A stretch of DNA of 64,000 nt from Acidobacteriota bacterium (GTDB lineage Bacteria > Acidobacteriota > Terriglobia > Bryobacterales > Bryobacteraceae): assembly GCA_018268715.1 (NCBI GenBank), contig JAFDVZ010000003.1:557347-621346 (forward strand), in the 5' to 3' direction. This document shows positions 53,883 to 62,529 of the stretch, piece after piece. The position numbers were made by a program, and so were the translations under genes. The number at the start of each line of letters is the position of its first letter. Positions within the stretch are counted from its first letter, which is position 1. The notes beneath the pieces are model-generated. The model worked only from the letters and a program-made list of their open reading frames with translations. It was not told the origin of the DNA and searched no databases.

Positions 53883-54200
53883 CTACTTTTTCTCTTCCGT
53901 GACCAGACTGGAGATGGCGCTGCGCGCCACCTGCAGTTTCACGTTGTCCGGTTTGATACGAAGTATCAGAGTATCATCGGGATTGAGGGAAACGATAGTT
54001 CCCACGATCCCGCCCGTGGTCAGCACGATGTTTCCGTTCTGCAGGTCCTTGAGCATTTGCGCCTGTTGCTTGCGCTGCCGCTGCATGGGCATGAAGACCA
54101 GAAAGTAGAAAATTCCTACAATGAGGAGCAGAGGTAGAAACTGCAGCAGCGGGTTTCCGCCCTGCGCGGTTTGCAGAAGGATAAGTGTCGGATATGCCAT
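53883..54200 (-). CDS. yajC: Sec translocon accessory protein YajC
   Basis: The 105-residue protein has one N-terminal membrane helix (FLPLLLIVGIFYFLVFMPMQ) and the YajC core QRQRKQQAQMLKDLQNGNIV, LTTGGIVGTIVSLNPD. It binds SecDF. It sits between tgt and secD, the order seen in many bacteria. Confidence 0.96.
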   Translation of the reverse strand: MAYPTLILLQTAQGGNPLLQFLPLLLIVGIFYFLVFMPMQRQRKQQAQMLKDLQNGNIVLTTGGIVGTIVSLNPDDTLILRIKPDNVKLQVARSAISSLVTEEKK

Positions 54201-54319
54201 CGGGCCTGCTTTTCGATCGCGGAGACCGCCGAACCTGATTCAGTTTTCGAGATCCAGGTCTTATTGTAATCCGAAAGAACGGCAGCTCCGCGCCCGGCAA
54301 GGCAGGAAGGGGACGGCGC

Positions 54320-55450
54320 TCACGCCGGCTCCCGCTCCGCCGGCTCGGAACGCACTTCGGCTAGCAGTTCGGGGAATCTCCCAAGAAGTATAGCCTGCCT
54401 GATGCCGCGCATGATGTCAAGATACCGTCGGACGTTGTGCACCGTGGCGAGCATCGAGTACAGGATCTCCCCCGCCTGAAAAAGATGCCGCAAATAGGCC
54501 CGCGAGTACGTCCGGCAGGTGTAACAGGCGCACGACGGATCCACTGGCGCCGGATCCTCCCGATACCGGTTCTGCTTGATGATGACGCGGCCCTCGGAGG
54601 TGAACAGATAGCCGTTACGGGCGTTCCGGCTGGGCAGCACGCAGTCCATCATATCTACGCCAAGCGCCACATATTCGGGCAATTCGGCCGGCATTCCCAC
54701 CCCCATGACGTAGCGCGGCCGCCCGGCCGGCAGCAGCGGCGCGGTCAACGCCGCCATCTCCAGACTCAGCGCCCGCGGCTCGCCCACCGACAAGCCGCCG
54801 ATCGCGTAGCCCTGGGCGTCCAGCTCCACCAGCGCGGCGGCGCACTCCTTACGAAGGTCCCCGTACATCGACCCTTGAACGATCGGAAAGCAGGCGTACC
54901 GGTCCGGATCCGCCAGGGACCGGTACCGCGCCATCCCCGCCGTCGCCCACCGGATCGTCCGCTGCATCGAAACCCGCGCCGCCTCATGCTCGGTAGGATA
55001 CGGCAGGCACTCGTCAAGCACCATCAGGATGTCGCTGCCGAGCGCCAGTTGGACCTCCACGGTCGACTCCGGCGTGAACATGTGGGCGTCGCCGTTCAGG
55101 TGCGAGCGGAATAACACCCCTTCTTCGGTGACCTTCCGCAGAGAATCGAGGCTGAACACCTGGAACCCACCCGAGTCGGTCAGAATCGCCCGGTCCCAGG
55201 ACATAAACCCGTGCAATCCGCCCAATTTACGCACCAGTTCATGCCCCGGCCGCAGGAAAAGGTGATACGTATTTCCGAGAATAATCCTCGCGTCGAGCTC
55301 GTCGGACAGGTCGCGCTGCGTCAGCCCCTTGACGGTGGCCTGCGTGCCCACCGGCATGAAAACCGGCGTCTCGATCGTCCCGTGGGCCGTGTGGAGGAGG
55401 CCGGCGCGAGCCCCGGTGACCGGACATTGCGCCTGAATTTCGAATCGCAT
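54320..55450 (-). CDS. tgt: Queuine tRNA-ribosyltransferase
   Basis: The 376-residue enzyme exchanges guanine 34 of GUN-anticodon tRNAs for preQ1. It shows HTAHGTIETPVFMPVGTQ, the substrate-binding DSGGFQVFSLDSL, the nucleophile region QLALGSDILMVLDECLPYP, IGGLSVGEP, the second Asp in GVDMMDCVLPSRNARNGYLF, and the zinc ligands in SCACYTCRTYSRAYLRHL. Length matches bacterial Tgt (about 375). It is the first gene of the tgt-yajC-secD order. Confidence 0.98.
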   Translation of the reverse strand: MRFEIQAQCPVTGARAGLLHTAHGTIETPVFMPVGTQATVKGLTQRDLSDELDARIILGNTYHLFLRPGHELVRKLGGLHGFMSWDRAILTDSGGFQVFSLDSLRKVTEEGVLFRSHLNGDAHMFTPESTVEVQLALGSDILMVLDECLPYPTEHEAARVSMQRTIRWATAGMARYRSLADPDRYACFPIVQGSMYGDLRKECAAALVELDAQGYAIGGLSVGEPRALSLEMAALTAPLLPAGRPRYVMGVGMPAELPEYVALGVDMMDCVLPSRNARNGYLFTSEGRVIIKQNRYREDPAPVDPSCACYTCRTYSRAYLRHLFQAGEILYSMLATVHNVRRYLDIMRGIRQAILLGRFPELLAEVRSEPAEREPA

Positions 55451-55729
55451 TCGTGGCGGTGTCGGCGCCGTCTTCAGGCTAACATCCCGAACCGGGCCAC
55501 GGGACGGCCTTTAGACCCCCTAGTACCGTTCCTGACGGGTGCAGATCGCAGCCGCCCTCGCCAGAAACCTCACTTTTTCCCCACAAACAATTGATTCAAA
55601 GGGCATTATCTGGCAGTCTGCAATATCCTCGAAATCCCCCGCCTCCCCCAAAATAACTGCCGTGCCACATCCCGGAGTGGTGTATACTACAAGGGTTTAC
55701 GTGAGATCCGGAAGGGAGTAAGGAAACGC
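55451..55729. other. 279-nt non-coding leader region upstream of the PEP-CTERM gene
   Basis: No gene is apparent. A TATACT box at 55683-55688 could be a -10 promoter for the PEP-CTERM gene, with the partial dyad CCAC(8 nt)GTGG just upstream. GGAAGGGAGTAAGGA before the TTG start at 55730 is a good ribosome-binding region. Confidence 0.45.
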
Positions 55730-56434
55730 TTGAACCTCAATAGAAAGACACTATCGGTTGCTGCTGTGATGTTGTGGAGTGGGTCACTCGCATTCGGAGG
55801 CGCGTTTACAAACGGATCCCTGACGCCGACCAACCCCGCGGCGGTGAATGTGAACGGGTATCTGCTCTCGAACAGCGGAAGCGACACCACCTCACTGCCG
55901 GGATGGACCATCAGCAACGTCGATCTCATCTCGACCTATTGGGAGGCGCCTCCGGGATCGAGCTACAGCGTCGACCTCAATGGAGTCTCCGGCGGCATCC
56001 TGTCGCAGACCTTCGACGTCCTGCTGAACCACGTCTACAGCGTGACGTTCTACTACAGCGGCAACCCTGACACGCCGGCCAACGGAATCATGCTGCGCCA
56101 GGGTAACGTCGCCGTGCTGGACGGAGACGGCAGCGGCGGCGTCTACATCACCAGCGGCGGGTCCGGCGGCCACGGCATTCCGATGTCGGGCAACCTCGAC
56201 GTGACCTCCGGCGTGACCAAGTCCGCCATGAACTGGCAGCAGTATACGTTGACGTTCCAGGCCATCAGCAGCACCGCGACGCTGACGTTCCGCGGCAACC
56301 TGACTCAGTCGAGCGGCATCGCCATCGGCAACGTCTCGGTGGCCGACCTGACCGCGGTTCCCGAACCGGGCGCCCTCATCATCGTCGGCAGCGGCCTTCT
56401 GCTCATCGGATGGCGTCGCTTCCGCAAGAACTAA
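55730..56434 (+). CDS. PEP-CTERM sorting-domain protein (DUF642-like)
   Basis: The 234-residue secreted protein has a signal peptide (LSVAAVMLWSGSLAFGG). A jelly-roll type domain follows, resembling DUF642/choice-of-anchor proteins (FTNGSLTPTN, LPGWTISNVDLISTYWEAPP, GGILSQTFDVLLNHVYSVTF). The C-terminus is a PEP-CTERM tripartite signal (AVPEPGALIIVGSGLLLIGW, then RRFRKN). Such proteins are processed by an exosortase, none of which is in the window. Function is probably surface or extracellular matrix. A 12-bp-stem terminator follows. Confidence 0.85.
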   Translation: MNLNRKTLSVAAVMLWSGSLAFGGAFTNGSLTPTNPAAVNVNGYLLSNSGSDTTSLPGWTISNVDLISTYWEAPPGSSYSVDLNGVSGGILSQTFDVLLNHVYSVTFYYSGNPDTPANGIMLRQGNVAVLDGDGSGGVYITSGGSGGHGIPMSGNLDVTSGVTKSAMNWQQYTLTFQAISSTATLTFRGNLTQSSGIAIGNVSVADLTAVPEPGALIIVGSGLLLIGWRRFRKN

Positions 56435-56456
56435 ACAGCCGGCAATCCCGCGGAAT

Positions 56457-56485
56457 AAGGCCTCACGCACGGCGTGGGGCCTTTT
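56457..56485. terminator. Bidirectional terminator between the PEP-CTERM gene and rnhA
   Basis: AAGGCCTCACGC (56457-56468) pairs over 12 positions (one G-T) with GCGTGGGGCCTT (56472-56483) around a 3-nt loop. TTTT ends the plus-strand transcript and an A/T context serves the convergent rnhA. Confidence 0.85.
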
Positions 56486-56501
56486 CCATTTCAGGCCCCG
56501 T

Positions 56502-56942
56502 CTAACTGTGACTCTGCTCGCGCGCCGCCCGGGAGGCGAGTTCATCGCACCGGTTGTTCTCCGGATGGTCCGCATGCCCCTTGGTCCACGACCATTGCGT
56601 CTGATGCCGGGCGTTCAGCTCATCCAGTTGGCGCCACAAATCTTGATTCACCACCGGCTTCTTGGCGCTCGTCATCCAGCCGTTGCGCTTCCAGTTCTTC
56701 ACCCAGGACGTGATCCCGTTCTTCAGGTACTCCGAATCGGTGACCACCTCCACCTCGCAGGTCTCCTTGAGCGTCTCCAGCCCCCGCACCGCCGCCGTCA
56801 GCTCCATCCGGTTATTCGTCGTGTGCGGCTCGCTGCCGAACATTTCCCGCGAAATGTCCTTATAGCGGAGGATGCAGGCCCAGCCGCCCGGCCCCGGATT
56901 CCCCAAACACGCCCCGTCCGTAAATAATTTGACTGTTTTCAT
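56502..56942 (-). CDS. rnhA: Ribonuclease HI
   Basis: The 146-residue enzyme degrades the RNA strand of RNA-DNA hybrids. The catalytic carboxylates are in FTDGACLGNPGPGGW (Asp near 8), NRMELTAAVRGLE (Glu near 47), VVTDSEYLKNGI (Asp near 69) and GHADHPENNRCDELAS (His/Asp near 125-135). Length is the same as other bacterial RNase HI. It is convergent with the PEP-CTERM gene and diverges from the TadE-like gene. Confidence 0.97.
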   Translation of the reverse strand: MKTVKLFTDGACLGNPGPGGWACILRYKDISREMFGSEPHTTNNRMELTAAVRGLETLKETCEVEVVTDSEYLKNGITSWVKNWKRNGWMTSAKKPVVNQDLWRQLDELNARHQTQWSWTKGHADHPENNRCDELASRAAREQSHS

Positions 56943-57032
56943 CGGAAATACCAGGATAGCCGTTCGCCAAAATCACCTTAGATGAGCGGAGGCGCCTAAT
57001 TCCCAATCCCGCCCCAGCCGATATGCAAACAG

Positions 57033-57584
57033 ATGGAGACCACGCCTCTTTCCAACCCTCGCTCCGGCCACCGGATCTCCGAGCGGCGGAAACGCCGGTC
57101 GGGCGGAAACACCCTGATCGAGAGCGTCTTCACGATCCTACCCACCTTCGCCCTGTTCTGCGCCTTCGCCGACTTCGGCCTGGTCCTGTTCCGCTGGAGC
57201 ACGATTCAGAACGCCGTCCGCGAAGGCTGCCGGTACGCCATCACGTTTCAGACCGCCAGCGGCCAGGGCCAGGACGCCTCGATTAAAGCGGTGGTCCAGC
57301 AGTATGCGTTCGGATTCGTCACCACCACGGACAACCCCGCGCACATCTTCGTCAACTACTACTCCACGGGCAACCTGAACACTCCCATCGCCACGGGGGG
57401 CAACCTCCCTGGCAACGTGGTTGAAGTGTCGATCCAGAACATCTCCTGGGCCTGGCTCGCGCCCCTGAGCGGATCCCTGCTGTGGGGCAGCGCGGTCCGC
57501 ACCGATGCGCCGATCACCTTCGCTGTCTACTCATCGGATGTTCTCGGCGGCTACCCCGCCGGCGTCAATTCGGTTTCGCGTTAG
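57033..57584 (+). CDS. TadE-like pseudopilin
   Basis: The 183-residue protein has a basic leader, then a hydrophobic helix at about 27-50 (NTLIESVFTILPTFALFCAF), as in TadE/TadF pseudopilins; the Glu near the start of the helix is the typical position 5 residue. The C-terminal part is a beta-rich variable domain. Proteins of this type are minor components of the Flp/Tad pilus. It precedes two similar genes by 3 bp and 30 bp; the Tad motor and secretin genes are not in the window. Confidence 0.8.
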   Translation: METTPLSNPRSGHRISERRKRRSGGNTLIESVFTILPTFALFCAFADFGLVLFRWSTIQNAVREGCRYAITFQTASGQGQDASIKAVVQQYAFGFVTTTDNPAHIFVNYYSTGNLNTPIATGGNLPGNVVEVSIQNISWAWLAPLSGSLLWGSAVRTDAPITFAVYSSDVLGGYPAGVNSVSR

Positions 57585-57587
57585 GCC

Positions 57588-58316
57588 ATGGAGGGACGAG
57601 CCATGCCCAAACCCGTCAGCGCCCGGCGGCGGAAGACCCAAGGCGGCCAGGAGATCATCGAGTTCGCCCTGGTCGCCATCATTCTGATTCCGCTGCTGAT
57701 CGGCAGCGTCGTCACCGGCGTCAACATGATCCGCAGCACCCAGGCCCAGCAGGTGTGCCGCGACCTCGACTCCATCTACATTCACGGCGGCGACTTCTCC
57801 GTATATTCGATGCAGCAGCTGGCGCAACGGCTCGCGCGCGGGCTGAACCTCCAGATCGGCGCGAGCTTCACCGGGAATCAGGCCACCAACACCGGCAACG
57901 GCGGCGACGGACTGGTCACCGTGTCGCAGATCACCTATGTCGGCCCGACCACGGCGTCCATCTGCACCGCGGTGGGGGCGGCGAACTGCGTGAATCATGA
58001 CAGCTTCGTCTACACCCAGCGGATTCGTTTCGGCAACGGAGCGCTGGTCGGGCAAAGCACCGCCGCGCTGGGCGATCCCACCACCACTTCGATCTCGGCC
58101 AGCGGGTTGGTCCTGAATCCCTACACGGACTCCGGCGCCAAGGTGCCCGGAGCGTCGCAAACGCAGCTTCAGAACCTGTGGCAGGTGAGCGGCGGCGGCC
58201 GGACGCCCCTGGTCGACGGCCAGGTAATGTACATCGTCGAGTTTTACCTGCAGCCCCCGGGCATCAGCATCGGCAGCTTCAGCATGGGAGCGATCTACAC
58301 TCGCTACTACTTCTAG
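57588..58316 (+). CDS. TadE/TadG-like pseudopilin
   Basis: The 242-residue protein starts with a basic stretch and GGQEIIEFALVAIILIPLLI, the TadE/TadG-type leader with the conserved Glu. Cys pairs occur in the beta-rich periplasmic body (QQVCRDLDS, ASICTAVGAANCVNH). It may start at the ATG at 57603. It belongs to the three-gene cluster. Confidence 0.78.
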   Translation: MEGRAMPKPVSARRRKTQGGQEIIEFALVAIILIPLLIGSVVTGVNMIRSTQAQQVCRDLDSIYIHGGDFSVYSMQQLAQRLARGLNLQIGASFTGNQATNTGNGGDGLVTVSQITYVGPTTASICTAVGAANCVNHDSFVYTQRIRFGNGALVGQSTAALGDPTTTSISASGLVLNPYTDSGAKVPGASQTQLQNLWQVSGGGRTPLVDGQVMYIVEFYLQPPGISIGSFSMGAIYTRYYF

Positions 58317-58346
58317 ACAAGGACGTACTGGAAAGAGACGCACAAC

Positions 58347-59927
58347 ATGGTTTCTGTCACGAAACGGCGCCGTCCCGGAGCCCGCTCGCGCGAGTCCGGG
58401 ATCAGTCTCATGATCGGAATTCTCTCGCTGCTGTTCATCATTCCCATGGTCGGTCTGACCATCGACGTTGGGGTGCTGTACACGGTGAAGTCGCGCCTGC
58501 AATCGGCGGTGGACGGAGCCTCGCTGGCGGCGGCCCGCTCCCTCAACATCGGCCAGAGCACCACCGCGCAAACCGACAGCGCCCGTCAGAACGCCGTGAA
58601 CTGGTTTTACGGCAACTTCCCAAACGGAGTGTGGGCCACCACCAACACGCAGATGACCGCCTCCAGCGTGAACGTGTATGACGATACCGCCAACCCCCAC
58701 CTGCGCAACGTCTCCGTCTCGGCCACCACCTCGGCGCCCACTTATTTCATGAAGTGGCTGGGATTCGATGCGGTCACCGTCTCGGCTTCGGGCAACGCCT
58801 CCCGCCGGGACGTCATCGTGATGATGGTGCTCGACCGGTCCGGCTCCATGGGCAGCGTGTGCGGGAACATGATCACGGCCGCCAAGATCTTCACCGGCCA
58901 GTTCGCCGCGGGTCGCGACATGATCGGGCTCGTCACCTTCAACGACGGCGTCACGGTGGTCTCCGCTCCGACGGCCAACTTCCAGACCGTGCTTGGCTAC
59001 ACCAACAGCCTGGGTTCCAGCACGGGCGCTCTCGACGCGATCACCTGCGGCGGAGGAACCGGGACCGCGCAGGCCATTTCAGCCGGCTACAACGAACTGT
59101 ACAAGGTGCGGTTATCCGGCGCGCTGAACGTCCTGATGTTCGAAACCGACGGTCTTCCGAACACCCTGACGCTGAATCTCTGGGACTCGGGCGCCCAGAA
59201 AGCGCTGCTCGCGAACTCGAGCCCCTGTCAGGACGTCGCCAGCAAGACGATGGCCGGAGGCGGATTCCGCAGCGCCTCCCAACTGCCGAACTGGACCTCG
59301 GGCGTCAGTCTGGGCGTCGGCGCCTACCAGTCCGACATACCGGCGGGCATCGTGGCGGGCATCTACTCCTCCGACCCGTCGCTCGGCTCCTACTTCGACC
59401 TGGCCAACTACTACTGGAACTCGAACACCTACCTCTCGTCGACCGCCGCCCGCGGTTGCGGCTTCAACTCCAACCACCGCAGCACGGCGGACTTCGGCTA
59501 CTGGCCCACGACCGACGTATGGGGCAACCAGTTGAACCCCACCAGCGCCTACAAGCCGGTGACGATGTCGAACGGCTACGTCGCCAACAACGGCTGGCAG
59601 AACTTCCACAACGCCTCGCTGAACGCCGCCGACAACGCCGCCTACAACGCCCGCACGAACGCAACGATTCCGGCCTACTTCTTCGGCATCGCGCTCGGCG
59701 GCAACGGCGGAGATCCGCCCGATTTCACGCTCATGCAGCGCATGACCAACGATCCGGACAAGGACACCTTCAGCGGCTCGAACGCCTACCAGGCCTGTTC
59801 GGCCACCCCGGGATGCATCAACTATACGAACCAGCCAAAGGGACAGTTGATCTATTCCACCAACTCCTCGGTGCTCGCCCGAGCCTTCCTGTCGATCTCC
59901 TCGCAGATCCTCAGGCTCAGCAAATAG
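58347..59927 (+). CDS. TadG-like protein with von Willebrand A domain
   Basis: The 526-residue protein has a pseudopilin-like N-terminal helix (about 20-45, MIGILSLLFIIPMVGLTIDV) with the Tad motif TIDVGVLYTVKSRLQSAVDG. A VWA domain starts near 151 (VIVMMVLDRSGSMGSVCGNM), with a DxSxS metal site. Its long C-terminal insert is unusual for a VWA protein. TadG proteins anchor the Tad pilus to the envelope. It is the last gene of the cluster. Confidence 0.82.
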   Translation: MVSVTKRRRPGARSRESGISLMIGILSLLFIIPMVGLTIDVGVLYTVKSRLQSAVDGASLAAARSLNIGQSTTAQTDSARQNAVNWFYGNFPNGVWATTNTQMTASSVNVYDDTANPHLRNVSVSATTSAPTYFMKWLGFDAVTVSASGNASRRDVIVMMVLDRSGSMGSVCGNMITAAKIFTGQFAAGRDMIGLVTFNDGVTVVSAPTANFQTVLGYTNSLGSSTGALDAITCGGGTGTAQAISAGYNELYKVRLSGALNVLMFETDGLPNTLTLNLWDSGAQKALLANSSPCQDVASKTMAGGGFRSASQLPNWTSGVSLGVGAYQSDIPAGIVAGIYSSDPSLGSYFDLANYYWNSNTYLSSTAARGCGFNSNHRSTADFGYWPTTDVWGNQLNPTSAYKPVTMSNGYVANNGWQNFHNASLNAADNAAYNARTNATIPAYFFGIALGGNGGDPPDFTLMQRMTNDPDKDTFSGSNAYQACSATPGCINYTNQPKGQLIYSTNSSVLARAFLSISSQILRLSK

Positions 59928-59936
59928 GCGGCCCGG

Positions 59937-60941
59937 CTAGGGCCGAGGGTCAACATACTTGCGCGTCGAGGACTCGGGAGGGACCACCCCCTCGCGAAAG
60001 CGCTCGTCCGAGGCCGCCAGCGCCTTCCGGGCCGCCTCGGCGCCGGCCATGGTGAGCGCGCCATCGACGGAAAACAGCGCACGCGCCTGCTCGACCGTCA
60101 TGGCCAGAGCGTCCGCGTCGACGCCTCGCGACGCGCTTTCGGGAAGCGCCTGGACGCAGCTTGCCGCGTCATGGGCGCGAATCCACTGGGCCGCTTGCGC
60201 CACCGCCCGAGCGAACCTCCGGGCCTGATCCTCGTGGGCCGGAAGAAACTCCGGCGCCGCATACACGCAGGAGGCCGGGTAATCCGACACCCCATACACT
60301 GCCAACAGGCCGGCCAGCGTCCGCGTATCGGCCAGAACCTCCACCGGCGCCCTCCGCGCCTCCAGTTCATTCACCGCCGCGGCGTCCAGCACGGCCACCG
60401 CCGTCTCCCGTCGCCGGAAGGCCGCCGCCGCGCCCACCGCCCCGCCCTTCGGGACCGCGATCCCCTCGGACACATAATGGGCGAACAGTTCGCTCGCATC
60501 CCCCCGCCGCCCCACCGCCACCTTCCCCGACTTCGCCCCGCCCCTAGGAAACGGCAGAAACCCCGCGCTCACCAGCACCAGCATCGGCGACCGCGACATC
60601 AGCAGGAACGCCGTCAACGGCTTCCCCGCCCCGCCCGACCGCAGCACCTGGTCGAACGCCGCCGCCCCCAGATTGCACTGTCCGCCCCCGAGCGCCGCCG
60701 TCACCGCGTCGGCGTCCCGCGCCTCCACCAGGCTCACCCGCAGCCGTTCGCCCGCGAACATCCCCCGCGACGAGGCGACATACAAAGGCAATGCCAGGAC
60801 AGGATTCTCCGCGTCCACTGCGACCCGCAATTCTGGCTCGGGCGCCAGCGGACGCGCCCGCGAGCAGCCCGTCGCCGCCAGCGCCAGGACGGCGCAAATC
60901 AGGAGTAGGACCAGCCTCGGCTGTCGCGCGCCCGGAACCAC
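59937..60941 (-). CDS. NMT1/THI5-type substrate-binding lipoprotein
   Basis: From the GTG at 60941 the 334-residue product is a lipoprotein with Cys26 in LAATGCSRARPL. The body has the NitT/TauT/NMT1 layout: VLALPLYVASSRGMFAGERL, then QCNLGAAAFDQVLRSGGAGK, with VLDAAAVNELEARRAPVEVL. Such proteins deliver pyrimidines, taurine or nitrate to an ABC importer. No permease or ATPase gene is nearby. Its start lies 43 bp inside the upstream membrane gene. The longer frame to 61388 is out of frame with that gene and not real. Confidence 0.75.
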   Translation of the reverse strand: MVPGARQPRLVLLLICAVLALAATGCSRARPLAPEPELRVAVDAENPVLALPLYVASSRGMFAGERLRVSLVEARDADAVTAALGGGQCNLGAAAFDQVLRSGGAGKPLTAFLLMSRSPMLVLVSAGFLPFPRGGAKSGKVAVGRRGDASELFAHYVSEGIAVPKGGAVGAAAAFRRRETAVAVLDAAAVNELEARRAPVEVLADTRTLAGLLAVYGVSDYPASCVYAAPEFLPAHEDQARRFARAVAQAAQWIRAHDAASCVQALPESASRGVDADALAMTVEQARALFSVDGALTMAGAEAARKALAASDERFREGVVPPESSTRKYVDPRP

Positions 60942-61330
60942 AGGTGCACCGCGGCGGCCAGCAACAGCGGCGAGGAGTACACGCCCGGCAGGAATTCGCC
61001 CACGTACACCGAACTCGCGATGTGCGCCAGCCCGTTGGCCAGCATGAAGCCGAAGTAGGGATAGCTCGCCGCCACCATCCACCGCCGCCCCTGGAACGCG
61101 AACGGGGAAAGCGCCATCAGCCCCATCACCGCCAGCGTCAACGCCGCGATCCATTCGGTGAAGCCGAAGGTGGGAATCGGCAGCCACGGCAGCGCCGCCC
61201 GCATCTGCAAAACCGCCGGGTTGTACACGGACAGGAAATTGTGCGTGGCTTCGTCCAGGACGTGGCAGGCGAGCGCGAGCGTGAGGGCAATCCATGCGTA
61301 GGCGAATTGGCGCGCCGCTTCGGCTGCCAT
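60899..61330 (-). CDS. Small membrane protein, HXXEE-like
   Basis: The 143-residue protein has four hydrophobic segments. HVLDEATHN near residue 23 fits the H-x-x-E/D-E pattern of the HXXEE family, with a second HIASSVYVGEFLPGVYSS near 105. Function in that family is unknown. Its 3' end overlaps the substrate-binding lipoprotein gene by 43 bp, so the two are co-transcribed. Confidence 0.6.
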   Translation of the reverse strand: MAAEAARQFAYAWIALTLALACHVLDEATHNFLSVYNPAVLQMRAALPWLPIPTFGFTEWIAALTLAVMGLMALSPFAFQGRRWMVAASYPYFGFMLANGLAHIASSVYVGEFLPGVYSSPLLLAAAVHLWFRARDSRGWSYS

Positions 61331-61371
61331 CGGAAGAGTCTCCCTTGAAGCAGGATATCTCGAATCGGGCG

Positions 61372-61402
61372 CAAAAAGAGGCCGCCATCTGAAATGGCGG
61401 CC
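61372..61402 (-). terminator. Rho-independent terminator after the glycine-zipper protein gene
   Basis: On the minus strand GGCCGCCAT and ATGGCGGCC (61394-61402 and 61380-61388) form a 9-bp stem with a 5-nt loop, followed by CTCTTTTTG. It lies between two genes of the same direction. Confidence 0.88.
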
Positions 61403-61464
61403 CGAAGCAGCGGCGGCCGCTCCTGCCAGGTGGAGCGAGCCGCCTCCGTGCTGCGAAACTCTTC

Positions 61465-62448
61465 CTAATTCTTCAGCCGCTCGGTCAACGTGACGGGCTC
61501 CGACAGCCGGAACGTCATCCGCGTCTCCACCCGCAGTTCCGCCGCCTGTCCCCGCGTCAGCAGGACCTCTCCGGCCCCCGCCGCGCCGCCCACTCCCGCG
61601 CCGATGCCCGCGCCCTTGCCCCCGCCGGCCATCGCGCCGATGGCCGCGCCGATCGCCGCCCCGATGCCGACCTTGGCCGCGTCCTTCTTGGTGGTCGACT
61701 CGGCCTGCCGCGTGAACGCCGACGTGTTGATCCGCACGCTCTGCCCGTCCGCCGTATGCAGCCGGGTCAATTCAAGCGCCATCCGAGCCGTTCCCTTCAC
61801 CCTGCCGGAGCGTTCCAACTCCACCACGCGACCCTCCACCCGGGCCCCCCGCTCGGCGATCACAAATCCATCCACGATCAACGGCTGATCGAGCACCGCG
61901 TGAAAAGTATCGCCGGCGTTGTTCTTCTCCGTCGAAAGCGTCTCGCCCAACCGCACCGAAAGCGTCGCGCCTCGCGGAACCGTCACCGTCGCCGGTTGCG
62001 GAGCGGCCGGCGGAGGCGGCGCCGCGGGTAACGGAGCCGGTTCCACCTTGGGCAGCGGCGCCGGCTCCGGCGGAGGCGGCGAAGAAGGCGTAGGCGTCAT
62101 AACCGGCGGCGGCGCGGGAGCCGGCGCCTGCGCCACCACCATCGGCGGCGCCTCTTTCTTAGGATGATGAACCGCCGGAGCATGTTCCGCCGGCCGCGCG
62201 ACGCTGGGGCGCGCCGCCGGGGCCGGCGACGGTTTGGCCGATTCCTTCACCTCCGGCGCCGCGGCGGGCGCGCTCGACGCCGGTTCGGGCTCCGCCGCGG
62301 GCGTAGTCGCTGGCGTCTGCGCCGTGGCGGCCGCGGGCTGGACGGCAGGTTCCGGCGCAACCGCCGAGTTCCGCCTCATCGCCATATAGGTGACGCCCGA
62401 AGCCACAATCAGCCCGCCAACAAACGCCAGCAGCATCTTTGAGTTCAT
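61465..62448 (-). CDS. Membrane-anchored proline/alanine-rich protein with a glycine zipper
   Basis: The 327-residue protein has a membrane helix at the N-terminus (MLLAFVGGLIVASGVTYMAM) and a proline/alanine-rich stretch of about 130 residues. A globular part follows (VTVPRGATLSVRLGETLS, FVIAERGARVEGRVVELERS). A glycine-zipper segment (VGIGAAIGAAIGAMAGGGKG) lies near 260-285. The core resembles envelope proteins that span to the outer membrane, but no named family is certain. The ATG at 62448 has GAGG 5 bp upstream and is preferred over the ATG at 62463. Confidence 0.7.
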   Translation of the reverse strand: MNSKMLLAFVGGLIVASGVTYMAMRRNSAVAPEPAVQPAAATAQTPATTPAAEPEPASSAPAAAPEVKESAKPSPAPAARPSVARPAEHAPAVHHPKKEAPPMVVAQAPAPAPPPVMTPTPSSPPPPEPAPLPKVEPAPLPAAPPPPAAPQPATVTVPRGATLSVRLGETLSTEKNNAGDTFHAVLDQPLIVDGFVIAERGARVEGRVVELERSGRVKGTARMALELTRLHTADGQSVRINTSAFTRQAESTTKKDAAKVGIGAAIGAAIGAMAGGGKGAGIGAGVGGAAGAGEVLLTRGQAAELRVETRMTFRLSEPVTLTERLKN

Positions 62449-62529
62449 GAGTGCCTCATCCACTTAAACGTGGGCGCCGGAGTTTACGTTTCTTAAACCG
62501 CGCCCGAATACAGGTTAAAATGTCTTTGA

